A DNA stretch of 64,000 bases from Amaurobius ferox (GCA_951213105.1 OX578137.1:73714604-73778603), one strand, 5' to 3'; positions 46,650 through 59,090 are shown, counted from the stretch's first letter. Numbers and translations are program-made. Notes: generated from the letters alone by a model not told the origin.

Positions 46650-48550
46650 TCAACAATTCAATAACACATATCAATGGAAATTTATTAAATCATGGGTATT
46701 TGCAGTTAAGAAAAAAGAATTAAACACAGTTTATGCTATTTTCTTAAAGTTAAATCTTACTAATGAACATTTTAATCATAGTTTCTATGATTTGCTCATT
46801 ACTAGATCAAAATATTTAAAAATAAAACTTAATCAATTTCATAATAATAACTGTTCTAATTCTTATTGTGTAATATCATTTAAGCATCCTATTTATAATT
46901 CCATAAACTTTAAGAATTTATTTAATCAATTTCATCATTTATTGCCTGTAAAGGATTTGAATGTTACTAAAACTTTTAAATATAACAAGCCTATTGGAAG
47001 AACCATTTTTAATTACAATGCAATTTCAAAATCTCTCTCAGTCGACATAGATTCCTCAACAAATTTAGATGGTGAATGTATTTGTAGTGTTGATAATTAT
47101 GCTGAATTTATAAATCCACACTTGGGTCATATAGTTACTGGAGACTTAGCCATTGTAAAAGATAAATCTTTAAGAACTATAATGTCATTAGGCACTAAAT
47201 TCAGGTTACCTTCATGTAATAATTCTAAACAAGTGTTAAAGTCAATCAATCTGGACCTTGATAAATTTATTTATGGATTAGCTTCTAAATATGCTCAGCC
47301 TTTAGAGGCATTTAATATGTGGAAATTTACTATTTTAAGATCTATTAAAAATACCATTTGTAGTATTAATTTATCTAGATCTATATATATAATATGGATA
47401 ATATAAAGCATTCTGTTAATGATTTACATAGATCTTTTGTTATTACTTATGTAGATAAAGCCTCTAATAATTATGCTATTATTTGTAAAAAATTCTATAT
47501 TCAATATCTGCTAGATTATTTAAAAAATAATAGTCTATTTAAAATTGATTCACACTCTCTTAATAGTATCAAATTGAAAATTATCAATATGTATAGTGAT
47601 TTAGATATTAATAATAAATTTTTGAAATTTCCATATATTGTGCTTATACCTAAATTTCATAAAAATCCTATTAAATTTAGAACTGTTACTAGTGGTCATA
47701 ATTCATACTCTACTACTGCTAGTAAATTATTACTAAATTATTTAAATGTACTAAATAGCAATTTACGAGATTCTGATGATAGCTACATTATTCTAAATAA
47801 CAGTAAGGAATTAAAAAATAAATTAAAAACGCTTGGTAAAATAATAGGATTTCAGACTTTTGATTTTAAAGATCTATTTAATAATATTAAGATCACTGAT
47901 CTATATGATGTCATTTTAGCTTTATATAATGCTTATATTACTAAACATTCTAATCTTACAAAATTTACCAATTTTCCTAAGCTTCTCCATTTTGTTCTTT
48001 TCAATAATTATATCTTTCAAGGTAATAAATTATACTTACAAGTCTCAGGTGTTCCACAAGGTGGCTGTAGTAGCAGTATGTTAGCTAATTTATACCTATA
48101 TCATTATGAAAAATTCTTTACTTCAACTGATTATAAAATTTATAGATATGTAGATGATCTGATTTGTCTTGTATTTACTGATAACTATGTCATAGATATA
48201 GATTTCTATCCGGATAATTTGGAATTAATACCTAATGAAACTTCTATTATTAATAATGTTTATTATTTGGATTTAAATCTAATTATAGAACCTGCTCATG
48301 GGATAGTTACTAAATTATATGATAAAAACGTTTTTTTAAATTTAATATTAATAAATTATTACCTTTTAATTCCTGCAACTCGATTCAATTGTTTAGAAAT
48401 ATTATACTTAATCAACTTTTTAGAATTTATAGATTATCAGATAAAAAATTTCATGCTTTGCACATTAATAACCTCAAAATTACCAGTAAAATGTATGAAT
48501 ATCCTGCATATTTAGTCAATAGTATAGTTAATAAGTTTCGATTAGCCTAA
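46650..48550 (+). pseudogene. Penelope-like (Naiad-type) reverse transcriptase, copy 2, two frameshifts
   Basis: Frame 1 (46650-47390) holds an N-terminal region with PIGRTIFNYNAISKSLSVDI and then GECICSVDNYAEF, a CxC motif, and HIVTGDLAIVKDKSLRTIMS. After a frameshift in a short TA-rich stretch near 47390, the RT fingers appear (IPKFHKNPIKFRTVTSGHNS). Motif A is FDFKDLFNNIKITDLYDVIL, motif B is GVPQGGCSSSMLANLYLYHY, motif C is YRYVDDLICL and YYLDLNLIIE follows. A second frameshift at a T7 run near 48336 leads to LLPFNSCNSIQLFRNIILNQ and a C-terminus ending NKFRLA with TAA at 48548-48550. The CxC link before the RT is the published hallmark of Naiad elements (N-terminal GIY-YIG, then CxC, then RT). 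No in-frame TGA, as in spider selenoprotein Naiads, was noticed. Confidence 0.85.
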
Positions 48551-49421
<871 letters not shown>

Positions 49422-49552
49422 ATCGTTATTAATCATAGAAATTTGGGAATTAGGAAAGTAAACGGTACCTATTATTCATGTGTATTTCTGTTGTGTTATA
49501 AGAGATGGCTCTAATAGTATTTTTATGGACATTGCTCAAAACCATCGTCGAT
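49422..49552 (+). repeat. 128-bp direct repeat, right copy, possible Naiad 5' end
   Basis: Near-identical to 46100-46227 and likewise preceded by (TA)n. Here the sequence continues beyond the repeat (GATATTTTAATACTG), and one frame reads [20 protein letters not shown] then HRRYFNTV and, after a stop, LDHNLERHSVYHLRHNPQDK. This resembles a decayed GIY-YIG domain only loosely. It could be the truncated 5' end of a further Naiad copy. Confidence 0.55.
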
Positions 49553-50350
49553 ATTTTAATACTGTATAACCTCTAGATCACAATTTGGAAAGACATTCGG
49601 TATATCATCTGAGACATAATCCACAAGATAAAAAAACCCAAAATGTATTGTTAGAATGCAACGCCAGCTAAAATCTCCTGGATACTTATTTAAAAACAAA
49701 TCAGTCAATATATTATTTCTCTACTCTCAATCCACTTTAACATTTATCATATAGCGCATTATTCGCTTATAATTCCTTTTATTAATAGCGCAGTAATTTC
49801 CCCTCTAGACCTTTTTAGTGCCTCCTATATTTAACCCCTAATATCCAAGTTAATCGAGTTCTTGATATCTCGAGTCCTTTTTTATCTATCTCATAATTCT
49901 TATAAGATTGAAGTGCTGGCTGCTATTGATTACCTGCGAAAACTATCGACGAATCTTTGACAGCCCATTTGTAAAGCTACTCCCTTTGCTGACATTTATG
50001 TTTGCTCTTTAGTGACTCCATGATTTCTAGAGAATGGCTAACCTGATTTATTATGGAAAGTCCGCTTTTCTACTTTTCATGGCAGTACCATTTTTTGTTT
50101 CCCTGTAATCTAGTGCAGTAGTAAGCTATATGTTAGATTTTGGAAACTGTTTTCAGTTAAACTTTAAAATCTGGAAAGGATATAAAATTGCCATATCTCA
50201 AGTTTATTTTGATGACTCATATGTAAGAGCACTGCTCATTTGTTAGCCGTTTATTGACATTGTATTTGAGCTAGAAAATGAAACCCGTCAATTCTATAAA
50301 TATTTTTATTAATCCCATGCAAATATTTGTAATGGTTTATGAAGTACATA
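49553..50350. other. Spacer, no gene recognised
   Basis: The first ~150 bases may continue the Naiad-like relic. The rest shows no motif or repeat. Confidence 0.4.
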
Positions 50351-50351
50351 A

Positions 50352-50598
50352 GATTCAGCACACAACTTTGATAGAAGGTCTTTTATTACACTTCTATTAA
50401 GACGTACAAAATGGCAAAGGGCCAGAGCGCTTTTGAGCGTTAATACGCTCTTCATCAGTGGCTACCACTGATGAAGAGCTAGGTAGCCACTGATGAAGAG
50501 AGTATTAACGCTCGAAAGCGCTCTGGCCTTTTTCCATTTTGTACGTCTTATAAGAAGTCTAATAAAAGACCTTCTATCAAAGTTGTGTGCTTAATCTT
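50352..50598. mobile_element. Foldback with ~114-bp arms carrying a hammerhead-ribozyme-like motif
   Basis: The left arm runs from GATTCAGCACACAACTTTGA at 50352 to GTGGCTACC at 50465. The right arm, from 50482, is its inverse to about 50598, and a 16-base spacer (ACTGATGAAGAGCTAG) separates them. In the right arm on plus, GCCA, then CTGATGA (50490-50496), a stem GAGAG/CGCTC around a TATTAA loop, GAAA (50514-50517), AGCGCT, C and TGGC follow in the order of a type I hammerhead. One arm of the same element lies at 63305-63426. The nearest known precedent is the hammerhead in pseudo-LTRs of Penelope-like elements and in retrozymes. The inverted arrangement also fits Penelope-type inverted insertions. 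Confidence 0.8.
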
Positions 50599-50599
50599 A

Positions 50600-53110
50600 T
50601 TTATTTGAAATCAGACGTGGTACCAACTTATTTTGTTTATCAAGTGATTCTTAACTTCAGAATATGTTCAGCAGTTTATTTGGGTGTGCCAATAAAAGTG
50701 AGCTCACCAACTCATCTACAATCATTTACAGTGTTTACGATGCATGAAAAATTATATTACAAACAATACCAAAATGTTAACCAATGCTTCTTAAAAATTA
50801 AAATGGAAAATGAGTTGTTTTTCTTTATTAAACTCAAAGTATTATTAGCCAAAATATCTCTTAATATAGGATTTTCTAGAACCTCAAATTCAAGCTGTCT
50901 ACTTGATTTTCTGCGAGATTTAGGACACACGTGGGACAGCGTTGTCCATTCTCTGTCTTTAAAATTCTTAAGAGAAATGCTTTAATTGACTAGAGAGCCG
51001 TGTTTATACACATATGTAGGTACTTGCTCGGAATCCACAGTAAAGCAGTCCAAGTAGCTCTTATGGAGATTGAAAGTACAGTAGAGTTTGGAAAATTTCC
51101 AATTTAGTCCAAACAGGGAGCTGCTACTTTCTCTTGAAGAAGTGATTTTGTCTTATTTTTATTTAATATAAAAGTATTCATTTTTTATAGAATTACTAGA
51201 TTTCTTCAATCTATAGAACAACTGGATGTATAAATTTTACAATGTAGGCTAATTGAAGAGTAAAGCGTTCATGTACAACGTTGCTCATTATAAATTGTTA
51301 CGAAATATGCAGTCAAATAATGAATGATTATATATAAAATCAAGACTCGTACTTGCAAGGACATGCCGTTTTAAATGGGATTCAAATATATATAGGAAGA
51401 TATACAAATTATAAGATAGGCTAGCTGAACATGCCATACGAATTATAAGTATCTGAATTTATTCAATTATGTAGATTTAAAAAATAACTGTTGTGCATAA
51501 ATGTTGTACATGTAACCCATTAAATCGCATTTAATGGCATTTTCTGAATACTTTTACTTCTATCTAATCTATACTTGAACACTAATATTATAATTTCAAA
51601 GTATATAATTAAAAGTGTTTAATTCAAAAACAACGTTACTGAATGATGCATTAACCATACACATAAGAATGTTTATATTTTACATAAATGACACACGAAT
51701 TGTCCATTCATACTTGTAATTTCATGACTGTTCACAGTTTGCATATACAAAGTAACCTCCTTGGTGACAGAAATTATGCGTAAACTGGCTTCTCTGTGTT
51801 CTGTTTGGAACATTACTATATACTATTTAATTATATAAATGATATTTTTGAAAATGAAAACTAAATTTAAAAAATGCTTAAAACGACACGTGACTGTGTT
51901 TGCAATGAATACCAACAATAACGACATATGAATAGTCCTCAGTACGAAAATATTTCTTTCCATCAGCAGGTGCTAAGACAAACGAATAAAGATCAAAGCT
52001 CATACATTTCAATACATGGACATTCAGTACATGGAAAATGAAACATAAAAAAGTAGAAGTGCGCATACTTATTAGTCGAAAGCCCAGACCTTCCGACTCG
52101 TTCTTGGACATGAGCAGCAATTTGGATGGCCGGGGCATACTTATTAGTGAAAAAAATGTCTCCAGATGTGAGATCAATAATCTGGCTTTGGTATTTTTCT
52201 TTCTTTATACTCGTAGAATACAAACTCATCATTTGTTATTTACAACGTTGATATTACTTAAATATATTATTTAGCACTATACCAAATATAATTAAATTTT
52301 AAATAATATTCATATGAAAAAACACTCATATGGAAATTACATATGTGCGAAAATAATATATATGCACTTATATGTAACATATTGTTGATTGATTAAAAGT
52401 ATAGTTTATCAATATACTTCATTAAAAGTATACTTTAGTCAAGTTTGTCTGACATCTGATTTCTGATATCTTTCATGCAGTATATGTCAAAAATATAATA
52501 AAATGTGAAATATGGAGAAACTAAAGTATGTTTGTTCTATTTTGTAAATTATAATTAGTACAATTTATGCATATTCGGATTAAATTCTTACATTTTGAAG
52601 TTCATCAGAATTGTTTGCGCACGTTAAATTGAATGAATTACAGTGGCTTACGTACTCACATTGTTGACATCTGAAGCATCTAATTAATAAGTAAATTTTT
52701 CTATGGATCATTCAGTAAAGTTAGAAAATATAAATACTTTAAAGAGAATAGTCTTGATGCTCCCAAATCTGTAACGACTATGACATTTTGTTTACCGTTT
52801 TTGCTTGTAAACGTTTTTATTAATTTTGTATGGAATGACTCATTCATTAATTCATTATCTTTTAAATGAATTATTAAGTAATTTTCTTCATAAATGGAAG
52901 GGGAAGGAACAGAAAATATTAATTTTTAGTATCTGTTTTACTTTTTTATTTAAAAAATTTTGAGAGAACGTTGTTATCAAATTATTTTTCGATGCCAACA
53001 TTTTATTCTGTGTTGCAATCAATTACATTTTTTTAATGCTGGAAAGTTAACTTCTCCATCTTCTATGAGCTGGGGCAATCTGTTTTTTCAAATATTTCAA
53101 TTGATTCTTC
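50600..53110. other. Mostly featureless spacer with one tiny SINE-end insertion
   Basis: A plus-strand open frame at 50587-50985 has no recognisable motif. Only the 58-bp insertion at 52077-52134 is interpretable. Confidence 0.4.
52077..52134 (-). mobile_element. 58-bp SINE-tail insertion with 14-bp target duplication
   Basis: GCATACTTATTAGT occurs at 52063-52076 and 52135-52148. On the minus strand the insert ends GAGTCGGAAGGTCTGGGCTT TCG, the same 3' end as the (CAA)n-tailed SINE (GTCGGACGGTCTGGGTTTC). The upstream ~35 bases are not in the full SINE copies of this window. Confidence 0.65.
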
Positions 53111-53116
53111 TTTTTA

Positions 53117-53938
53117 ACACTTTACAACATAGTTGAAAAGTGTTTATGACTTTGTTCATTCTGTATGTCTGTCTGTCTGTCTGTTTGTCGGTCTGTCTGT
53201 CTGCCTGTTTGTCTATCTGTCTGTCTGTCCGTTAGCACGATAACTGCCGTAAAAATGACTTTATCAAAATGAAATTTTAGTATGATTTTCAGACGGTCTA
53301 CAGAACCTATGGGAACATAAATAAATAATATCACCCAATTAGCTTTTTATTGAACCCGGGTTGAAAAAATGAAATACATTGAACCTTATGGGACCTACTT
53401 TTTCAAACATTTTTTAAGCAAATTTAAAATTCACAAATTGTTTCGAAATTTTTAGGAAATATTCACATTATCCCATAAAATATATAAAAAAAAATTCAGT
53501 AAAATATGTTAAGTAGTTTTTTAATTAAAAATTATTTAATATAGGGAAAAAAACAAAATCAATTAAATTCTGACTTTTGGGATATCTTCCAGAAAGAAAA
53601 AATAGATATATTATATAATAAATATCTTTCCAAGAGTTTAATCGTTTTATGCATGAAAGTGACTTCACATTTTAAAATAAATTTGGTAGATAACAATTTT
53701 TCAAATTTTTTTTAAAATTTATATAGCTCTTCATGATATACTTATTTGATGGAATTTTTAATGCACTTTCCTACGTCCTAGAGAGTTAAAATTTGGTACA
53801 CAGCTTAAATTTGTTGAACATTTTATTCTACAAAAATTTGGTGGATCTTTAAATATAGATCGTACATTTTTTTTCGAAATGGCCTGCAAATAATCCCCGT
53901 TCACTTCTATAAATCATTGTTGTAATATTGTTAAAAAT
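53117..53938 (+). repeat. HC-related repeat, copy 3 (diverged subfamily)
   Basis: It starts with a palindrome (AACACTTTACAAC facing GTTGAAAAGTGTT), then a GTCT-rich microsatellite (53164-53230), then CACGATAACTGCCGTAAAAA and ATCAAAATGAAATTTTAGTA. Near its end TTTTCGAAATGGCCTGCAAA matches the TTGCGAAATGGCCCGCAAAA of copy 5. The 5' palindrome-microsatellite order is that of the family, but the sequence is distant. Confidence 0.55.
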
Positions 53939-53939
53939 T

Positions 53940-54775
53940 CTGATGTGGGCAGCACATGTCTTTCCCTGCAGACTCATACTCACGTTCTCTTTATTTCTTC
54001 AATAATAATTTTAGTTTCTCTGCACAAAATAACAGCCATAAGTATTTTAAATGACATTGAATTTGCACGTTAAACTTAAATTTGGTTCTCATTTGATAGC
54101 TGGACTTATTGTCAAAGGTGGCGTAGCGAAAATGCGAATAAACTAGAATATCTCAAGAACGTCTAGTCTTAGAGTAATGAGGTTAGTCTTATTCTTTTTG
54201 TTGTCAAAAATCACGTATAAAATAGGAATTTAATTGATATAATTGAGCACACGTAGTCCTTTATTTTTATATTTAACGATTTTTGCGGGTCAGTTCGCAA
54301 AAATAACCAGTTCCCTTTTCCCGAATCGTTCTAGAATACCCTACAAATGATATATGTACCAAATTTTGTTAAATTTGGTATATAAATCACTTGTAGGTCA
54401 TTGAAATATTATGCACCAAATTTTGTTAAATATGTTCCATTAGGTTTTAGCTAGAGTGGATAAAGACAATTTCTGCCGGCCATTTCGCAAAGAAGGCAGA
54501 TTCTTTTATTACGAATCGTACTATAATCTAATGAACATCAGGATTTCCCACAAAAAACATACCTTCCAAATTTTATGAAATTCGGTCCATTAGTTTTTCA
54601 ATTAGAGTGGATGTAATATCCTCAAAGACACACAGAAAAATACACAGATACACGCTTACACACACAGACGTCTTCCTAAAAATAGTTTTTTCGTGTTCTA
54701 GATGTCCCAAAACGTGTAGATCCTTCGAAAATTCGAGTTCCGATCTTCGGCACGACTCCAATACTTTGAATACAC
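53940..54775 (-). repeat. HC repeat, copy 4 (reverse orientation)
   Basis: On the minus strand it starts AAAGTATTGGAGTCGTGCCG near 54770. It then has TCGAATTTTCGAAGGATCTA, a GT-rich tract, two successive CCACTCTANNTRAAAAACTAA blocks, CTTGAGATATTCTAGTTTAT and GCTACGCCACCTTTGACAAT. It ends GCAGGGAAAGACATGTGCTG and CCCACATCAGA at about 53940. It is closely related to copy 5 at 55236, facing it head to head. Confidence 0.85.
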
Positions 54776-54899
54776 GCACACACACACATATATTATCTGC
54801 GTATCTGTGTATTATCTGTGTATCTAAATTCCGTGCCTATGCAATTACAATAGTTGTGATTTTAAATGATCCCTAAACTTTTATTATTTCTTCAGCGAA

Positions 54900-55230
54900 G
54901 CCTAATTTTAACTTATGCAAAATGCAAATATCTGAAGCGATTGTAAGGTGAGTTACATAAGAATTGCTGAATTTTTTTCACACAAAATTATTTAGCTCTG
55001 GAGTCTAGAATACAAATTATATGAATAAAATATTCATTGATTTAGCATAGAGAATCATATGATTTGTATTTCGATACAGTTTTAAATATTAAGTATAATA
55101 AATTACTGTAGTACTGTGATAATGTAAAAGATATCACCACTGCATGTATCACATTTAAAAAAATTTTAAATGAAATTGCATTTCTGTTGGAAAGTTCTTC
55201 ATAATCTATGGTTATGCATGATTGATCTTT
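54900..55230. other. AT-rich spacer between two HC copies
   Basis: Nothing recognisable lies between the oppositely oriented copies 4 and 5. Confidence 0.5.
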
Positions 55231-55235
55231 CTTTT

Positions 55236-56043
55236 TACTTTCCCTGCAATACATGGTAATGTATAGGGAAAGTATTGGAATCATACCGAAAATCACAACT
55301 CGAGTTTTCGACGGATCTACACGTTTCGAGACCTCTAGAATACGAAAAAACCATTTTTAGCGTGACGTCTGTGCGTGTGTCTGTCTGTCTGTCTGTCTGT
55401 GTGTCTGTCTGTCTGTCTGTGTGTCTGTCTGTGTGTCTGTCTGTCTGTGCAGATTTTGTATCCACTGTAACTAAAAAACTAATGGACCGAATTTCACAAA
55501 ATTTGGTAGGTAAGTCACTTGTGGGCGGGGCTGGTGCTGATTAGTTTTGGGTACGATTCGGAATAAAAGAACCCGCCTTTTTTTGCGAAATGGCCCGCAA
55601 AAGCTTGTATCCACTCTAGCTGAAAAACTAATGGACCGAATTTCACAAAATTCGGTAGATGAGTCACGTATAGGTCACTCTGGTGCTGATTAGATTTTGG
55701 TACGATTCGGAAAAAAATAACCTGCCTTTTTTTGCAAAACGGCCCGCAAAAATCTTCAAAATCTAAACTAAAGAACTAGGTATACTCAGATATATCCATT
55801 AAATGCCCGTTTAATACGTAATGTTTAACGACGAAAAGAATAAGACCAACCCCATTACATTAGGACTAGCCGTTCTCGAGATATTTTAGTTTTTCGTACT
55901 TTCCCTACGCCACCTTTGAAAATAAGCCCGGTTACCGAATGAGAACGAAAATTGAATAAAAGTGAAATAAATTTAATTAAAATAAAGAGAACGAGGATAT
56001 AAGTCTGCAGGGAAAGTCATGTGCTGTCCACATCAGATTTTTT
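55236..56043 (+). repeat. HC repeat, copy 5 (best-preserved)
   Basis: The 5' palindrome is TACTTTCCCTGCAATACA facing AATGTATAGGGAAAGTA (55237-55275). A CTCGAGTTTTCGACGGATCT block, a (GTCT)n/(GTGT)n tract (55370-55450) and two ~147-bp direct repeats follow, starting CCACTGTAACTAAAAAACTA (about 55460) and CCACTCTAGCTGAAAAACTA (about 55607). The repeats both contain TTTTTTTGCGAAATGGCCCG-type wording. The 3' part has GCTACGCCACCTTTGAAAAT-type sequence and ends GCAGGGAAAGTCATGTGCTG plus TCCACATCAGATTTTTTT. All open frames here are by-products of the microsatellite. Confidence 0.9.
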
Positions 56044-57179
56044 TGTTGTTGTTATCATCTAGTTCGAGATAGATGGAACAGGATATTTTTCATTTTTACA
56101 TATAATTAATGTTGTTTTGATTTCTGTTGCTTCTAACAATTTTTGGAGATTTTTGTACTAAAATGGATATTTGTATTCTCATTAGTAACAATATGTTTTA
56201 GTAAGATTGCCATTATTTTCAATATAAAATTTTATTTGCATTAACATATTGCATTTTCTTATGCAATGTCAACATCCTTGATAAAAGTGCGTGTCCACTT
56301 TCTTTTTAAACCCAATTAGTATTACTTATATACTTAGTATATTATATAAGGAAAGTATTGTGACGGAATCGAAAATTCGAATTCGAGTTTTTGACGGGTA
56401 TTCAGACCATCCCCAAATTTTCGAATACAATTTTGAAAATTTCATCAGAAAATCAAAACTTTTAATAAGGACTTTTAATAATACGAAAATAATCATTTCT
56501 TATGTAATTTTTCATTAGATAATGATTGACATACATTTTAGAACACTAACGCGAACCGTTATTGAGATATTGCATATTTTTAAAATAAGTTTATCAAAAA
56601 ATAACATAAAATTAATGAAATATTAACTATTATGAAATATTTTCATTTTTCAATTGTAATACTATGCGATAAATTTGCTAACATCATTCCCGTGAATCTG
56701 GCTCGTTCCATTTGCAAGAGAAGATGCTTTATAGTGTTGTATTTGGACGCTATTAGTCATTTATTTACTATAAGAATAGCTTATTTCTCCATCCATAATG
56801 CTTACGAAATTTTGCGATAAATTTGGCGAAATACCGCCAACTTGACGACTTTTTTTAAATTGCGAAATTGACGAAAATGTCTCCAAATTATTAAAATCTC
56901 GCCAAATTAATAAAAATGTCGACGAGTTGATAAAAATATCGCCAAATTGATAAAAAAATGACACTAAATCGATGAAAATGAGGACTAATTGATGGAAATT
57001 TAATATATTGGGAAGAATACAGGTATAAGAATCTACTACGTATGAAGAACCTATTATTCTGTCCGTAATGCTTGACGAAATTTTGTCTGAATATCACCCG
57101 CTCGGCGACTCTTAAATGTTGTTAAATTGATGCAAATGTAGCAAATTGATAAAAATCTCGCCAGATTGATAAAAATATT

Positions 57180-58189
57180 CATCATCATCATGGTACTACA
57201 GCCCTTGTAGGGTCTTGACCTCCTTTAAGATTTTTGACCATTCCCTTCTATTGGCCGCTTTCCTCTTATAATTGCTAATACCAAGCAATTTCAAATCCTC
57301 CTCTACCTGATCCTTCTATCTGACCCAAGGTCTTCCTCGGGATCTTGGCCCTCCTGGGTTTCCCTCCAAAAGTTTACTAGTAACTCTCCTCTCCTCCATC
57401 CTCATCACATGTCCGAGCCATTGAAGTATTTTTTTCCTTATAGATGTAACAATATAAATCTCTTTATATCTCTCATAAACCTCTCTATTTGTTCTACTCC
57501 TCCAATGTCCATCTTCACATATTGCTCCAAAAATTCTCCGTAGAATTTTTCTTTCCCATATTCCCAAAAGATCAATATCCCTTTTAATTAAAGTCCAAGT
57601 CTCCGATCCGTATAGAACAATTGGTCTTATTATCACTTTATAGATAAGTATTTTGAGTTTAATATTTACATAGACCTGAAAAGTTTGACCTGAAAAGTTT
57701 CTGTAAAGCAAAATAACATCTGTTTCCAGCAGAAATTATTGCTCTAATTACCAGCTTAATCTCATTATTATCAGTAACAAGTGAACCCAAATATTTGAAT
57801 TCCTTAACTATTTTACAGATTATTCCCTCACAGTCAAAAAGTTTAATATCTTGAAATCTTTAACTATTTATAGTATTTACCATATACTTAGTTTCTTAGT
57901 CATTTACACTTAAGCCAACTTCCCTTGAAAAGAAAAGCAGATCAGAACGACACTCACTGAGTGCTCTTTAGTCCGGTTTTTCTTTCTTAAAGGTTTCGTA
58001 ACATGGTTTTTTTCCGGGGTGGAATTGTTAGCCCAAAGCCCAACCCCCAATCTGGAGGACCAGTCCCCTGATATAATCCCCAGGCGCAGGGTCTCTGGCT
58101 ATCCCCCAGGCACTGGGGACTCATTTTTCGCCTTCTACGAAACACAGGGAAGTGGTTGGATTATTCTACATCCTGCCCCTACACGGGGA
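57180..58189 (-). mobile_element. Shortened non-LTR retrotransposon with 12-bp target duplication; RT C-terminal remnant
   Basis: GATAAAAATATT stands at 57168-57179 and 58190-58201. On the minus strand the coding remnant (about 57940-57200) reads VGLSVND, VKEFKYLGSLVTDNNEI, RPIVLYGSETWTLIKRDIDL, LGIWERKILRRIFGAICED, LQWLGHVMRMEERRVTSKLL and PRSRGRPWVR. This is the thumb/C-terminal region of RTE-like endonuclease-reverse transcriptase proteins. The 3' end is a (GATGAT)n-type tail at 57180-57192, usual for such elements. The GC-rich 5' part (58020-58189) does not encode RT and looks like an element 5' region, so an internal deletion has probably joined the two ends. The RT catalytic core is missing. 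Confidence 0.87.
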
Positions 58190-58303
58190 GATAAAAATAT
58201 TGATTAATTGATAAAAATTACGCTAAATCAATGAAAATGACAAATTATTGATGAAAATTTAATATCTTGGAAAAAACATAAGATTCGACACTTAGAATAA
58301 CCC

Positions 58304-58345
58304 TTACTCAAGTCCTCTGGATGAGTCGGACGGTCTGGGGTTTCC
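58304..58345 (+). mobile_element. 42-bp SINE-end insertion with 14-bp target duplication
   Basis: ACTTAGAATAACCC occurs at 58290-58303 and 58346-58359. The insert ends GTCGGACGGTCTGGGGTTTC C, the 3' end of the (CAA)n-tailed SINE without its CAA repeats. Its first ~25 bases (TTACTCAAGTCCTCTGGATG) are not in the full copies seen here. Confidence 0.8.
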
Positions 58346-58639
58346 ACTTAGAATAACCCATTTCTCCGTCCGTCCATAATATTTGGCAAAAAATTTGGCG
58401 AGATTTGCCCAACTTGCAACGTTTTAAATACTGCCAAATTGTGGGGAAAGTCGCCAAATTGACAAAAATATCTCCAAACTGATAACAATGTCGCCAAATT
58501 GTAAAAAATGACGCACAATGAGAGTCAAGGTTTTGCAAATGTTTAATTCCGTCATATGACGGGCATACTTTCTGGTATATAAGAAATGTTCTTCTTTCGG
58601 TTTGTTTGTAACACTTAGCGATATATTTGACGAGCTTGG

Positions 58640-58692
58640 TTGTTGTTGTTGAGACCAAGACCTTCCGACTTACCAGAAAGGTGTAAGGTAAC
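58640..58692 (-). mobile_element. 5'-truncated tail of the (CAA)n SINE
   Basis: On the minus strand it reads TTACCTTACACCTTTCTGGT, then AAGTCGGAAGGTCTTGGTCT and CAACAACAACAA, matching 45170-45216 and 39560-39614. It lies among GGCGAACTTGG words of HC copy 6. The first TTGG/CTTGG bases on both sides may be a target duplication but are ambiguous. Confidence 0.85.
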
Positions 58693-59090
58693 TTGGCGAA
58701 CTTGGTGAATAACCTTGAGAAATATCGCCAACTTGGCAATATTCCATCCCATATTGGCAAAATTTTCGTCAAAATTGCAAAAAGGGTGCATATTTAATAA
58801 AAATGATGGCTAATTTATTTATTTATTATTCAAATATTATGATATGTGGTCTATATTGCTTATTGAGGATGCTATTAATATTGATAATTGTTTATTTAGA
58901 GTTGCGTGAAATATAAGTTAATTGGGTACGGAAAAGCTTTACATGTTGTCACCCGGAAAAGAGCCAAATGTACAAATCAACGTTAAAAACACTGTGTCAT
59001 GGATCGTATACAAAAATTTTTCACTGTAAAAAAAGTAAATTATTTGCGTCATATGCGGAAAGTCATGTGCTGCCCACATCTTAATTTTTT

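Larger units (their letters stand above)
56318..59090 (+). repeat. HC repeat, copy 6, interrupted by a LINE and SINE ends
   Basis: It starts ACTTATATACTTAGTATATT then ATATAAGGAAAGTATTGTGA (56331-56365) and continues like copy 2 (CGAAAATTCGAATTCGAGTT, CTTATGTAATTTTTCATTAG). The GT microsatellite is missing. GGCGA/CGCCAA words fill 56815-57170 and 58395-58510. The 3' end GCGGAAAGTCATGTGCTGCC plus CACATCTTAATTTTTT lies at 59049-59083. A LINE piece occupies 57180-58189 and short SINE ends lie at 58304 and 58640, which explains the 2.8 kb length. Confidence 0.75.

Noticed and set aside
50587..50985. 132-residue plus-strand open frame
   Set aside because: It starts within the foldback arm, is AT-rich, and has no recognisable motif or conserved relative here.
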